From SG8-41 sp035259205 (GTDB taxonomy: Bacteria > Pseudomonadota > Gammaproteobacteria > Burkholderiales > SG8-41): a stretch of DNA of 57,867 bases. Shown here piece after piece: positions 1 to 8,910 of the stretch (position 1 is the stretch's first letter; each line of letters begins with the position of its first letter). The position numbers and the translations under genes are program-made. The stretch lies in contig DATFWO010000115.1 of assembly GCA_035259205.1 (NCBI GenBank), positions 1-57,867 on the forward strand, written 5' to 3'. Under the pieces are notes generated by a model that was not told the origin of the DNA, did no database searches, and saw only the letters and a program-made list of their open reading frames with translations.

Positions 1-2
1 CG

Positions 3-2330
3 CACTACCTGATGAACGAAGGCCACGTGGTGGTCGGCATCGACGGGCTGAAGATCGAGCCGTTGCCCGCCGAACTGTCCGGCGTCGATGAGCATGGTCG
101 ACGCGTGCCGTTCCTGCCCGTGCGCGACGTGCGCGAGCTCAACGAATCGCTGGACCGCCGGGTAATGGCAGGCTTTGGCGGCGTGGCGGAGTACGGGATC
201 ACCGTGCGCTGGGACAAGAACTTTCTGAAAATGCTACGGCTGCTGCTCGAGCGCAGGCGCGAGTTCTCCCTGATCGGGGGAGTGCGCTTCGGCGGCACCA
301 TCACCGCGGAATCGGCGCTGGAAATGGGTTTCGACCATGTCGCGCTCGCGGTCGGCGCCGGCCGTCCGACCGTGCTCGATCTGCCGCACGGTCTCGCGCG
401 CGGCGTGCGTACCGCGTCGGACTTTCTCATGGCCCTGCAGCTTACGGGGGCGGCGAAGCCGGGCTCGATCGCCAATATGCAGCTGCGGCTGCCGGTGGTG
501 GTCGTGGGAGGTGGTCTGACCGCAATCGACACGGCAACGGAATCGCTGGCCTACTATCCGCTACAGGTGGAAAAGTTTCTGCGCCGCTACGAGTCGCTCG
601 CCCGGGAACACGGCGAAGCGGCAGCGCGGATCGCGTGGAACGAGGAGGAGCGGCAGGTCGCCGACGAGTTTCTTGCGCACGCCCGCGCCCTGCGCGCGGA
701 GCGCATGCGCGCAGTGGCCGAAGAGCGCGCGCCGCGCGTGATCGAGCTCCTGCAATCCTGGGGCGGGGCGACCATCGCCTACCGCAGGCGGCTCATCGAT
801 AGCCCGTCCTATACGCTGAACCACGAGGAAGTGGCCAAGGCGATGGAGGAGGGGGTTCGATTTGCCGAAGGTCTCACGCCGCTTGCCATCGATGTCGATG
901 CGGATGGCTACGCCCGGGCGCTGCGGGTGGCGGTGCAGCAACGCGGCGACGATGGGACATGGACCGAGCTGCGACAGTCAAAGCTGCCCGCGAAAACGGT
1001 CCTGATCGCCGCCGGCACGCAGCCCAACACCGTGCTTGCGCGGGAAGACGCCGCCAATTTCCGGCTCGACGGGCGCTACTTTCAGGCGTGCGATGAGGGC
1101 GGCAATCCGGTGACGCCGGAAAAGGCGATAGCGAAGCCCGGAGTCGTGCGCGTTCTGCTGTCACGAGCCCGGGACGGCCGCTTCTTGAGCTATTTCGGCG
1201 ACGTCCATCCGTCGTACTTCGGCAACGTCGTGAAAGCGATCGGCAGCGCAAAGCAGGGCTACCCTGTCGTCTCGCGCGTGCTCGCAGGCGGAGCGCCGGC
1301 ATCGAAGCTTTCCGACGCGCAATTCATCGCCCGCTTGAACGACGAGCTGCGCGCCACGGTCCACGAGGTGATCCGTTTGACACCCATGATAGTCGAGGTC
1401 GTCGTGCGGGCGCCGCTCGCGGCGCGCCGCTTCCGGCCCGGGCAGTTCTACCGGCTGCAGAATTTCGAGACGCTCGCGCCGGAAGCCCATGCTACCCGGC
1501 TCGCCATGGAGGGTATCGCCCTTACCGGGGCCTGGGTGGATCGGGACCGCGGCCTTATCTCGACCATTGTGCTCGAGATGGGCGGATCGTCGGATCTGTG
1601 CGTGCAGCTCAAGCCGGGAGAGCCCGTAGTTCTCATGGGACCGACGGGCACGCCGACCGAGATTCCGGCTAGTGAGACCGTGATCCTCGCAGGCGGCGGA
1701 CTCGGAAACGCAGTGTTGTTCTCGATCGGGCAGGCCATGCGCGGAGCCGGCAGCCGCGTGCTCTATTTCGCCGGATACAAGCACATGATGGACCGGTACA
1801 AGATTGCTGAGATCGAAGCGGCGTCCGACGCGGTAGTATGGTGCTGCGACGAAGAGCCCGGCTTCACGCCCGATCGCCCGCAGGACAAGTCATTCGTCGG
1901 TAATATCGTGCAGGGCATGCACGCCTACGCCAGCGGGGCCCTGGGCAGCCAGCCGATTCCGTTCCGGGATGCCGATCGTATCATCGCCATAGGCTCGGAC
2001 CGGATGATGGCGGCCGTGGCGCGCGGACGCCACGATATGCTCAAGCCTTATCTCAAGCCGCGGCACGTCGCATTCGGTTCCATCAACTCACCGATGCAGT
2101 GCATGATGAAGGAAATCTGCGCGCAGTGCCTGCAGCCGCACGTGGACCGCGCGACCGGCAAGACGAACTACGTCTTCTCGTGCTTCAACCAGGACCAGCC
2201 CCTCGACCTGGTGGATTTTGCCGCGCTGGACGCGCGCCTGAAACAGAACTCGGTGCAGGAAAAACTGACTGCAGAGTGGGTCGATCACTGCCTGGTCGCT
2301 CTCGGCGACCGCGAGCTCCAGCGGATTTAG
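3..2330 (+). CDS. FAD/NAD(P) oxidoreductase with C-terminal FNR and [2Fe-2S] domain (5' end missing)
   Basis: The reading frame is open to the window edge, so the N-terminus is missing; the first visible ATG (12) lies inside a conserved stretch and is not the start. The visible part holds a GltD-like pyridine-nucleotide oxidoreductase region with a GGG dinucleotide motif near residues 165-172. A ferredoxin-reductase-like half follows (RPGQFYRLQ flavin motif, then a GGGLGN nucleotide motif near residue 560). At the C-terminus a Cys cluster C-x4-C-x2-C plus one later Cys (about residues 697-725) matches the [2Fe-2S] ligands of PyrK-type electron-transfer subunits. I infer a soluble electron-transfer flavoprotein combining GltD-like and PyrK-like modules; the electron donor and acceptor are unknown. 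It ends at a strong bidirectional hairpin facing the convergent aminotransferase gene. Confidence 0.75.
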   Translation, partial: HYLMNEGHVVVGIDGLKIEPLPAELSGVDEHGRRVPFLPVRDVRELNESLDRRVMAGFGGVAEYGITVRWDKNFLKMLRLLLERRREFSLIGGVRFGGTITAESALEMGFDHVALAVGAGRPTVLDLPHGLARGVRTASDFLMALQLTGAAKPGSIANMQLRLPVVVVGGGLTAIDTATESLAYYPLQVEKFLRRYESLAREHGEAAARIAWNEEERQVADEFLAHARALRAERMRAVAEERAPRVIELLQSWGGATIAYRRRLIDSPSYTLNHEEVAKAMEEGVRFAEGLTPLAIDVDADGYARALRVAVQQRGDDGTWTELRQSKLPAKTVLIAAGTQPNTVLAREDAANFRLDGRYFQACDEGGNPVTPEKAIAKPGVVRVLLSRARDGRFLSYFGDVHPSYFGNVVKAIGSAKQGYPVVSRVLAGGAPASKLSDAQFIARLNDELRATVHEVIRLTPMIVEVVVRAPLAARRFRPGQFYRLQNFETLAPEAHATRLAMEGIALTGAWVDRDRGLISTIVLEMGGSSDLCVQLKPGEPVVLMGPTGTPTEIPASETVILAGGGLGNAVLFSIGQAMRGAGSRVLYFAGYKHMMDRYKIAEIEAASDAVVWCCDEEPGFTPDRPQDKSFVGNIVQGMHAYASGALGSQPIPFRDADRIIAIGSDRMMAAVARGRHDMLKPYLKPRHVAFGSINSPMQCMMKEICAQCLQPHVDRATGKTNYVFSCFNQDQPLDLVDFAALDARLKQNSVQEKLTAEWVDHCLVALGDRELQRI

Positions 2331-2332
2331 GA

Positions 2333-2385
2333 GCGGGGGATTGGGCCCCTTCCTGAAAGTCCGAGGGCCCTTCCCAATCCCCCGC
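2333..2385. terminator. Perfect 13-bp hairpin between convergent genes
   Basis: Arms 2333-2345 and 2373-2385 are exact reverse complements (GCGGGGGATTGGG), with further GGGCCC complementarity inside the loop. It lies just after the stop of the upstream plus gene and 48 bp beyond the stop of the minus gene. There is no long T-tract on either side, so it may act as a bidirectional terminator or an mRNA-end stabiliser. Confidence 0.7.
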
Positions 2386-2433
2386 ACCCCCAGTCGCACT
2401 ATTCAACGTTCGGACGACGCCCGAACGGTGTTC

Positions 2434-3753
2434 CTATGCAACCTCGCGAAGCGTCGTGCCCAAGGTTTCCATGATCTCGTCGATCTGCTGCTCGCTTACG
2501 ATGAGCGGCGGGGAAAGCGCGATCGTGTCGCCGGTCACGCGCGCGAGAACGCCTTTCTCCAGGCATTTCAGGAATACCGCGTAGCCGCGTGCGGCTGGCT
2601 TGCCGGGCACGGCCTCGAGCTCGATCCCCGCCATCAGGCCGTAGTTGCGGATGTCGATCACGTGGGGTGCGCCCTTGAGGCTGTGCACCGCCTGCTCGAA
2701 GCGCGGCGCGATGTCGCGCGCCCGCTCGAAAAGCCGCTCCTCGTGGTAGAGCGCCAGCGTGGCTTCGGCCGCAGCCGCCGCCAGCGGGTGACCCGAATAG
2801 GTGTAGCCGTGCGGGAACTCGACCGCGCCCGGCGCACCGCCATTCACCACGGTATCGTGGATTTCACGACGCACGATGACGCCGGCCATGGGGACCGCGC
2901 CGCTCGTCACGCCCTTCGCAAACGTGATGAGGTCCGGGGTCACCCCGAAGGTCTGCGCGGCGAACGCCTGACCAGTGCGGCCGAAGCCGGTAATGACCTC
3001 GTCGAATACCAGCAGCAGACCGTGCTTGTCGCAGATCGCGCGCAGCTTCTCGAGATAGCCCTTGGGCGGTACCACCACACCGGTTGAGCCTGCAACGGGC
3101 TCCACGATCACCGCGGCGATGTTGGAAGCGTCGTGAAGCGCCACGATGCGCTCGAGGTCGTCGGCGAGATGGCCGCCCCAGGCGGGCTGACCGCGGCTGA
3201 ACGCCATGTCTGGCAGGCTGTGGGTATGGGGCAGGTGATCCACGCGCGGCAGCATGCTTCCGAAAGCCTTGCGATTGGCCGGTATGCCGCCGACCGATAT
3301 CCCGCCGAAGCCGACGCCGTGGTAGCCGCGCTCGCGGCCGATCAGCACGTTGCGGTGGCCCTCCCCGCGCGACCGGTGATAGGCGAGAGCGATCTTGAGG
3401 GCGGTGTCCACAGCCTCGGAGCCCGAGTTGCAGAAGAACACGCGGTCCAGACCGCGGGGCGCAAGCTGCGCGACGAGCGTGGCAGCCCGGAACTCGCCCG
3501 GGTGACCCATCTGAAAAAGCGGTGAATAGTCGAGCGTCCCGGCCTGGCGCCTTATCGCCTCCACGATCTTCGGCCGGCAATGGCCGGCGTTCACACACCA
3601 GAGGCCGGCGGTGCCGTCGAGCACTTTGCGGCCATCTTCGGTGGTGTAGTGCATGTCGTGCGCTGAGACGAAGATGCGCGGCGCGGCCTTGAACTGGCGG
3701 TTGGCGGTGAACGGCATCCAGAAAGATTCGAGGTCGTAGTCTCGTGGGTTCAT
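2434..3753 (-). CDS. Omega-amino acid--pyruvate aminotransferase (class III PLP)
   Basis: A class III, PLP-dependent aminotransferase of 439 residues, the usual length for omega-amino acid (beta-alanine):pyruvate aminotransferases. Visible landmarks are the GSEAVDTALK phosphate-binding region (111-120), the DEVITGFGRTG segment with the PLP-ring aspartate D251, and the Schiff-base lysine K280 in FAKGV. Family knowledge: it moves the amino group of beta-alanine or other omega-amino acids to pyruvate, giving malonate semialdehyde and alanine. The ATG at 3753 abuts the region upstream of the divergent ABC transporter. It is a single-gene unit with no other beta-alanine gene beside it, so the physiological substrate (beta-alanine, putrescine or an aromatic amine) is not settled. 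Confidence 0.88.
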   Translation of the reverse strand: MNPRDYDLESFWMPFTANRQFKAAPRIFVSAHDMHYTTEDGRKVLDGTAGLWCVNAGHCRPKIVEAIRRQAGTLDYSPLFQMGHPGEFRAATLVAQLAPRGLDRVFFCNSGSEAVDTALKIALAYHRSRGEGHRNVLIGRERGYHGVGFGGISVGGIPANRKAFGSMLPRVDHLPHTHSLPDMAFSRGQPAWGGHLADDLERIVALHDASNIAAVIVEPVAGSTGVVVPPKGYLEKLRAICDKHGLLLVFDEVITGFGRTGQAFAAQTFGVTPDLITFAKGVTSGAVPMAGVIVRREIHDTVVNGGAPGAVEFPHGYTYSGHPLAAAAAEATLALYHEERLFERARDIAPRFEQAVHSLKGAPHVIDIRNYGLMAGIELEAVPGKPAARGYAVFLKCLEKGVLARVTGDTIALSPPLIVSEQQIDEIMETLGTTLREVA

Positions 3754-4027
3754 GCGTATGCAATCGAGGATGGGTGGGCGGGAAGCGGTAATTGTGCCAG
3801 CAGCCTTGGCCCGCGGCTACCCGCCGGGGCGTCGTGCTAGTATCAGGAGCGCGTCTTCAGCCTTATGCAGAGCTGCCCGCGCAAACAGGAAAAAACCGGC
3901 GGTCAGGTGCTCAACTCGCTGTTCCCTAGCCTCGTCGAGAGCGAAACCGCTCGCTCCTCGCAAGGGTGCGCGACGATCCAAGGGCGGTTCGCCTGCGCCC
4001 AGCGGTAGCGGGTTCGGCCGGGATGCC

Positions 4028-4795
4028 ATGGTAGTACTGGATAAGGTATCCAAGGCTTACGCCGGGCAGGCGGCGGTGGCGCCGGTATCCCTCGAGTTCG
4101 CTTCGAAGCGCGTCACGGTCCTGATCGGCCCCAGCGGCTGCGGCAAGTCCACGCTGCTGCGCATGATTGTGGGGCTGGTGTTGCCCGATACCGGGCGAAT
4201 ACTGATCGACGGCGAAGCGTTGACAGCGGACAACACGCTCCGGCTGCGCCACGGGATCGGTTACGTGATACAGGAGGGCGGCCTGTTTCCGCACCTCACT
4301 GCCGAAGACAACGTGGCTTTGCTGGCACGATTCCTCAAACGGGAGTCTTCGTGGATTAGCGCCCGGCTCGGGGAGCTCGCGGATCTCACGCGTCTATCCA
4401 GCGAGCATTTGAAGCGCTATCCGCGCTACCTGTCGGGGGGGCAGCGGCAGCGCGTGAGCATCATGCGCGCGCTGATGCTCGATCCGCCGCTCCTGCTCTT
4501 CGACGAGCCGCTGGGCGCGCTCGATCCAATCACGCGCTACGAGCTGCAGGAAGAGTTGAAGCGTATCTTCGGCGCGCTCGGCAAGACCGTCGTGCTCGTG
4601 ACGCACGACATGAACGAGGCAGGATACTTCGGCGACCATATCGTACTGATGCGGGAGGGCCGCGTTGTGCAGCAAGGCGGAATCCGGGATCTGCTCGAGC
4701 GGCCCGCGGAGCCGTTCGTGCAGCAATTCATCCGCGCCCAGCGTGCGTTTCCTGCGGGACGCACGCTGGAAGGTGGGCCAGCGGCGGCCGCATAG
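4028..4795 (+). CDS. Osmoprotectant (glycine betaine/choline-type) ABC transporter ATPase
   Basis: An ABC ATPase of 255 residues. It has Walker A GPSGCGKST, the signature LSGGQRQRVSIMRAL and Walker B LLLFDEPLGALDP, followed by the switch histidine in VTHDMNEA. The start chosen is ATG 4028 (MVVLDKVSKAY), where homology to ABC ATPases begins; the open frame continues upstream but is Arg/Ser-rich and unlike a protein. There is no extended C-terminal CBS domain, so it resembles the OpuC/YehX-type ATPases more than ProV. The next gene, 17 bp downstream, encodes the fused binding-protein/permease partner. Substrate assignment comes from that partner and is inference. Confidence 0.85.
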   Translation: MVVLDKVSKAYAGQAAVAPVSLEFASKRVTVLIGPSGCGKSTLLRMIVGLVLPDTGRILIDGEALTADNTLRLRHGIGYVIQEGGLFPHLTAEDNVALLARFLKRESSWISARLGELADLTRLSSEHLKRYPRYLSGGQRQRVSIMRALMLDPPLLLFDEPLGALDPITRYELQEELKRIFGALGKTVVLVTHDMNEAGYFGDHIVLMREGRVVQQGGIRDLLERPAEPFVQQFIRAQRAFPAGRTLEGGPAAAA

Positions 4796-4812
4796 ATCAA
4801 CCGTCAACCTGC

Positions 4813-6378
4813 ATGACAAGCTCATTTTATCCAGGCCGCGGGTGGCTGAGTTCCGCTGAGCGCGTGGCACCCCGCCTTCGGTTGGGAGCTGGCGCGCTGC
4901 TGGCGTGGCTGGCGGTCTCCTGCTGGGCGCAGGGGGCGCTCAGCGTAGGCTCCAAGCGCTTCACGGAATCGTATGTGCTCGGGGAAGTCGTGACTCAGAC
5001 CGCCGCCAGGGCGGGCGAGGTGCGGGCCGTCCATCAGCAGGGCCTCGGCAACACGGCCATCCTGTTCGCGGCCCTGAAGTCGGGTGCGATCTACGTCTAT
5101 CCGGAATACACCGGCACCATCGCGTTCGAATTGCTCGGCATGAAACAAGTGCCGGGGCTGGCAGAGCTAAACCACAGGCTGGGGGAGCATGGCCTTGCGG
5201 TAGATGTTCCGCTTGGTTTCGCCAACAGCTATGCGCTCGCCATGGTGGCGACGCGCGCCGCAGAGCTCGGCATCGTGCGGGTTTCCGATCTCGCGCGCCA
5301 TCGGCAGCTACGGCTTGGATTGTCGCAGGAGTTTCTGAACCGCAAGGATGGTTGGGAGGCGCTGAAGACGGCCTACGCGCTTCCTTTCGTGCCGCGTGGG
5401 CTGGACCACGGGCTCGCCTATGAGGCCGTTGCCGCCGGGCAACTCGACGTGATCGACGTGTACTCAACCGACGCAAAGATCGAGCGCTACCAGCTGCTCG
5501 TGCTCGAGGACGACCGCAAGTTCTTCCCGGCGTATGACGCCGTGCTGTTCTATCGCCGCGAAGTCCCCGATCGATTTCCGGCAACCTGGAAGGCCCTCCA
5601 GCGACTCGAAGGCAGGATCACGGCCCGACGCATGATCGCGATGAACGCAGCGGTGGAGCTGTCCGGTCTGCCGTTTCAACGGGTTGCCGCGGACTTCCTG
5701 TCCGACGCGCCTGCCGCGGTCCCCCGTGCCGGAAAGACTCCTGAGCGCACCTTCATCACGGCTCTCATGAGTCCGGACCTGCTGCGGCTGACGGGGGAGC
5801 ATCTGGTGCTCGTCTTCGTTTCGCTGGTGTTGAGCATCACGGTCGGGATCCCGCTCGGCATCTGGGCCCAGCGCGCTCCGCGCGCCCAGGCAATGATATT
5901 GGGCGCGGTGGGAGTCCTGCAGACAGTACCGGCCCTAGCGCTGCTCGCGTTTCTCATCGCAGCGTTCGATCGCATCGGGACGTTGCCCGCGATTGCGGCG
6001 CTGTTCCTCTACGGCCTGCTGCCGATCGTGCGCAACACCTACAGCGGCCTGGCGGACATTTCCCCGTCCCTCAAGGAAGCCTCCCAGGCCCTGGGATTGC
6101 CGCCGCCCGCCCGATTGCGACTGGTCGAGCTGCCGCTTGCGGCGCGCGCCATTCTTGCCGGCGTGAAAACGTCCGCCGTCATCAACGTCGGCACGGCGAC
6201 GATAGCCGCGTTCATAGGCGCCGGGGGTTACGGAGAGCGCATAGTCGCAGGGCTGGCGGTGAACGACCACGCGATGCTGCTGGCGGGAGCGGTTCCGGCT
6301 GCAGTCATGGCTCTGGCGTTGCAATGGGCATTCGATGCGCTCGATCGCTGGCTGGTGCCCGCGGGCCTTCGCCCGTGA
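4813..6378 (+). CDS. Fused substrate-binding protein and permease of osmoprotectant ABC transporter
   Basis: One polypeptide carries an N-terminal periplasmic binding domain of the glycine betaine/choline/carnitine class (GSKRFTES motif just after the signal sequence, domain to about residue 300). A C-terminal permease follows with several hydrophobic spans and an EAA loop (EASQALGLPPPARLRL). The binding-then-permease order is opposite to fusions in which the permease comes first. A signal or first membrane segment (LLAWLAVSCWA) precedes the binding domain. The start may be ATG 4813 or GTG 4864, and the latter gives a compact signal peptide. With the ATPase upstream it would form a two-gene importer. 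Its stop codon TGA (6376-6378) lies inside the first unit of the repeat array that follows. Confidence 0.85.
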   Translation: MTSSFYPGRGWLSSAERVAPRLRLGAGALLAWLAVSCWAQGALSVGSKRFTESYVLGEVVTQTAARAGEVRAVHQQGLGNTAILFAALKSGAIYVYPEYTGTIAFELLGMKQVPGLAELNHRLGEHGLAVDVPLGFANSYALAMVATRAAELGIVRVSDLARHRQLRLGLSQEFLNRKDGWEALKTAYALPFVPRGLDHGLAYEAVAAGQLDVIDVYSTDAKIERYQLLVLEDDRKFFPAYDAVLFYRREVPDRFPATWKALQRLEGRITARRMIAMNAAVELSGLPFQRVAADFLSDAPAAVPRAGKTPERTFITALMSPDLLRLTGEHLVLVFVSLVLSITVGIPLGIWAQRAPRAQAMILGAVGVLQTVPALALLAFLIAAFDRIGTLPAIAALFLYGLLPIVRNTYSGLADISPSLKEASQALGLPPPARLRLVELPLAARAILAGVKTSAVINVGTATIAAFIGAGGYGERIVAGLAVNDHAMLLAGAVPAAVMALALQWAFDALDRWLVPAGLRP

Positions 6379-6510
6379 CTGGTGTGGCGTGACCGATGAA
6401 GCGTGATTGGTGAAACGTTACTGGTGAAACGTGACTGGTGAAACGTGAGCCACGCAATACCAGTCACGCGGTCCCAGTCACGCACTACCAGTCACGCAGT
6501 ATCAGTCACG
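6374..6510. repeat. Mirrored array of 14-bp repeats between convergent genes
   Basis: Five direct 14-bp units of the form CGTGACTGGTGAAA begin at 6374, 6388, 6402, 6416 and 6430. About four units in the opposite orientation follow (core ACCAGTCACGC) up to 6510. The whole can fold as a long imperfect hairpin. The stop of the upstream plus gene (6376-6378) and the stop of nadB on the minus strand (6506-6508) both fall inside terminal units. Related motifs occur at 23897-23970 and 56355-56415. Confidence 0.85.
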
Positions 6511-8089
6511 GTTTAGCAGGCGCAAGCACCGTGTTGCGCGCCTCAGGCAGCATATCGGGATAGTCGCGCGAGTAGTGCAGCCCGCGGCTTTCGTGCCGCA
6601 TCGTCGCGCTGCGCACGATGAGCTCGGCGCTGGTCGCCAGGTTGCGCAGCTCGAGGAGGTCGTTGGTAACCCGGAAGTTTGCGTAATAGTCGTGAATTTC
6701 CTCCTGCAGCAGCCGGATCCGGCTATGGGCGCGCGCCAATCGCTTGTTGGTCCGCACGATTCCCACGTAATCCCACATGAAGCGCCGCAACTCATCCCAG
6801 TTGTGGGCAATCACGATCTCCTCGTCGGCATCGGTGACGCGGCTTTCGTCCCAGCCCGGGAGCGCGGGACGGGTCGGCACTTCCTGCGCGACGATATCGG
6901 CCGCTGCCGAACGGCCAAGCACCAGGCATTCCAGGAGCGAATTGCTGGCGAGTCGATTGGCGCCATGCAAGCCGGTGCAGGCGGTCTCCCCGATGGCGTA
7001 CAGCCCCGGCACGTCGGTACGGCCCCGCAGGTCGGTCATCAGGCCGCCGCAGGTATAGTGCGCCGCCGGCACCACGGGTATCGGCTGGCGGCTGATGTCG
7101 ATGCCGAGCCCCATGCAGTGTATGTAGATGTTGGGAAAATGGCTCTTGATGAAATCGGGGCCCTTGTGCGTGATGTCCAGGTACACGCAGTCGAGCCCCT
7201 GCTTTTTCATCTCGAAATCGATGGCGCGCGCCACGACGTCGCGCGGCGCCAGTTCTGCCCGAGAGTCATGCCGGGACATGAAGCGCGTGCCATCCGGCAG
7301 CTTCAACAAGCCGCCTTCGCCCCGGACTGCTTCCGAGATCAGGAAGGATTTGGCGTGCGCGTGATAAAGGCATGTCGGGTGGAACTGGATGAACTCCATG
7401 TTGGCGATACGGCAACCGGCGCGCCAACCCATGGCCATGCCGTCGCCGGTGGCGGTGTCCGGATTGGTCGTGTAGAGGTAAACCTTGCCGGCGCCGCCGG
7501 TGGCGAGCACCGTGTAGTCTGCAGCGACGGTCTTGACGATTCCCGCCGCAGTATCGAGCACGTAGCAACCGTAGCACCGGTTCTCGGACAACCCGAGCTT
7601 TGCGCCCATGACGAGGTCGATCGCGTTGTGGTTCTCGAGCACCGTGACGTTGGGGTGGTTGCGGATCTTGCTTTCGAGCGTGGCCTGCACGGCCTGACCG
7701 GTTGCATCGGCGGCGTGTATGACCCGGCGATGACTGTGCCCTCCCTCCGTGGTCAGGTGGTAGCCGGTTGTATTGCCGGCGTCCCGCGTAAAGGGCACCC
7801 CCTGGGCGATGAGCCACTGGACCGATTCCCGGCCGCGCTCGACTACGTAGCGGGTTACCGCTTCGTCGCACAAGCCTGCGCCGGCGACCAGCGTGTCCCG
7901 GATATGGGATTCAAGGGTGTCGTCACCGGCCAGCACGGCTGCTATCCCCCCCTGTGCCCAGCTGCTGGCCCCGTCGAGCAGCAGGTGTTTCGTGATCAAT
8001 CCCACCTTTTTGCGGCTGGCCACGTGCAGGGCCAGGGTGAGCCCCGCGAGGCCCGTACCGACGATCAGCACCTCGAATTCGAGCAGCAT
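6506..8089 (-). CDS. nadB: L-aspartate oxidase
   Basis: Flavoprotein of 527 residues that oxidises L-aspartate to iminoaspartate, the first step of de novo NAD synthesis in the cytoplasm. It shows the N-terminal FAD-binding GTGLAGL (11-17), the ASSWAQGGIAA segment, the EGGHSHRRV active-site region, AHYTCGG and HGANRLASNS, all typical of the NadB/succinate dehydrogenase flavoprotein family. Length matches NadB. Neither nadA nor nadC is adjacent. It is divergent from rpoE, an arrangement common in betaproteobacteria. The stop codon is embedded in the 14-bp repeat array. Confidence 0.95.
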   Translation of the reverse strand: MLLEFEVLIVGTGLAGLTLALHVASRKKVGLITKHLLLDGASSWAQGGIAAVLAGDDTLESHIRDTLVAGAGLCDEAVTRYVVERGRESVQWLIAQGVPFTRDAGNTTGYHLTTEGGHSHRRVIHAADATGQAVQATLESKIRNHPNVTVLENHNAIDLVMGAKLGLSENRCYGCYVLDTAAGIVKTVAADYTVLATGGAGKVYLYTTNPDTATGDGMAMGWRAGCRIANMEFIQFHPTCLYHAHAKSFLISEAVRGEGGLLKLPDGTRFMSRHDSRAELAPRDVVARAIDFEMKKQGLDCVYLDITHKGPDFIKSHFPNIYIHCMGLGIDISRQPIPVVPAAHYTCGGLMTDLRGRTDVPGLYAIGETACTGLHGANRLASNSLLECLVLGRSAAADIVAQEVPTRPALPGWDESRVTDADEEIVIAHNWDELRRFMWDYVGIVRTNKRLARAHSRIRLLQEEIHDYYANFRVTNDLLELRNLATSAELIVRSATMRHESRGLHYSRDYPDMLPEARNTVLAPAKP

Positions 8090-8175
8090 TCCACACTCCG
8101 GCGAAAACGCGGCATCTTAGCAGAGAGGGTGGGCCAGCCGGGGACCTGCAGACCGGCATGGGATGGACCGCCGGT

Positions 8176-8204
8176 GAACTAATTTTCCGCTTTCCGGTCC
8201 GTGA
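8176..8204 (+). promoter_or_regulatory. Candidate sigma-E-type promoter upstream of rpoE
   Basis: GAACTA at 8176-8181 resembles the sigma-E -35 element GAACTT. After a 15-bp spacer, GTCCGTGA (from 8197) is a weak match to the -10 region. It lies about 107 bp before the rpoE start, where an autoregulated promoter would be expected. The -10 match is poor. A separate TATACT at 8245-8250 could be a housekeeping -10. Confidence 0.3.
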
Positions 8205-8310
8205 ATTAACGCAGACTTCGCGTCCGCGGACGGCCTCCGGAAGGTATACTGTGGGCCTAGTCCATACCGGGTGGCCGTTCACTTGGATAACAACATCAGG
8301 GACGGGTCTC

Positions 8311-8910
8311 ATGAGCGATCGCGAAGTCGATCAGCAGCTGGTCGAGCGCGCGCAACGAGGCGACAAACTGGCGTTCGAGCTGCTGGTAAGCAAGTATCAG
8401 AGAAAGCTGGCCCGGTTGCTGTCGCGTTTCATCCGGGATGCGACCGAAGTTGAGGACGTGACCCAGGAAGCCTTTATCAAGGCCTACCGGGCGCTGCCCA
8501 CCTTCCGCGGCGACAGCGCGTTTTACACGTGGTTGTATCGAATCGGCATTAATACCGCCAAGAACTACCTGGTGGCGATGGGGCGTCGGGCTCCGACGAC
8601 GACCGAGATAGACAGCGAGGAGGCGGAGGGCTTCGAAGACGGCGACCAGCTGCGCGACGTGAACACGCCGGAAAACGAGATGATGAGCCGGCAAGTCGCG
8701 GAAACAGTGAACCAAACGCTCGAATCGTTGCCAGAAGAGCTAAGATCGGCGATTACGCTGCGTGAGATAGAGGGACTCAGCTACGAAGATATCGCCAACA
8801 TAATGAATTGCCCGATCGGCACCGTCCGGTCCCGCATATTCAGAGCACGGGAAGCGATAGCGGCAAAGTTAAGACCGCTGCTGGGTACCCCGAAAGACAG
8901 GAGATGGTAG
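8311..8910 (+). CDS. rpoE: RNA polymerase sigma factor RpoE/AlgU
   Basis: ECF sigma factor of 199 residues that directs envelope-stress transcription. The sigma-2 domain (about residues 8-85) includes the DVTQEAFIKAYRAL -10 recognition segment. The sigma-4 domain (about 135-185) includes LPEELRSAITLREIEG followed by the helix-turn-helix ending GTVRSRIFRARE. The start ATG 8311 gives the family N-terminus MSDREVDQQLVERAQ. It is first in a run with rseA immediately after the stop, then rseB and a periplasmic protease. This is the complete AlgU-MucA-MucB-MucD regulon core, which implies regulated proteolysis of the anti-sigma factor at the inner membrane. Confidence 0.96.
   Translation: MSDREVDQQLVERAQRGDKLAFELLVSKYQRKLARLLSRFIRDATEVEDVTQEAFIKAYRALPTFRGDSAFYTWLYRIGINTAKNYLVAMGRRAPTTTEIDSEEAEGFEDGDQLRDVNTPENEMMSRQVAETVNQTLESLPEELRSAITLREIEGLSYEDIANIMNCPIGTVRSRIFRAREAIAAKLRPLLGTPKDRRW

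Noticed and set aside
3752..4027. Upstream extension of the ABC ATPase reading frame.
   Set aside because: The added 92 residues are Arg/Ser/Ala-rich with no homology; the ABC domain begins at ATG 4028.
6374..6510. Possible CRISPR array.
   Set aside because: Units are 14 bp and contiguous with no spacers of 30 bp, orientation inverts midway, and no cas gene is present.
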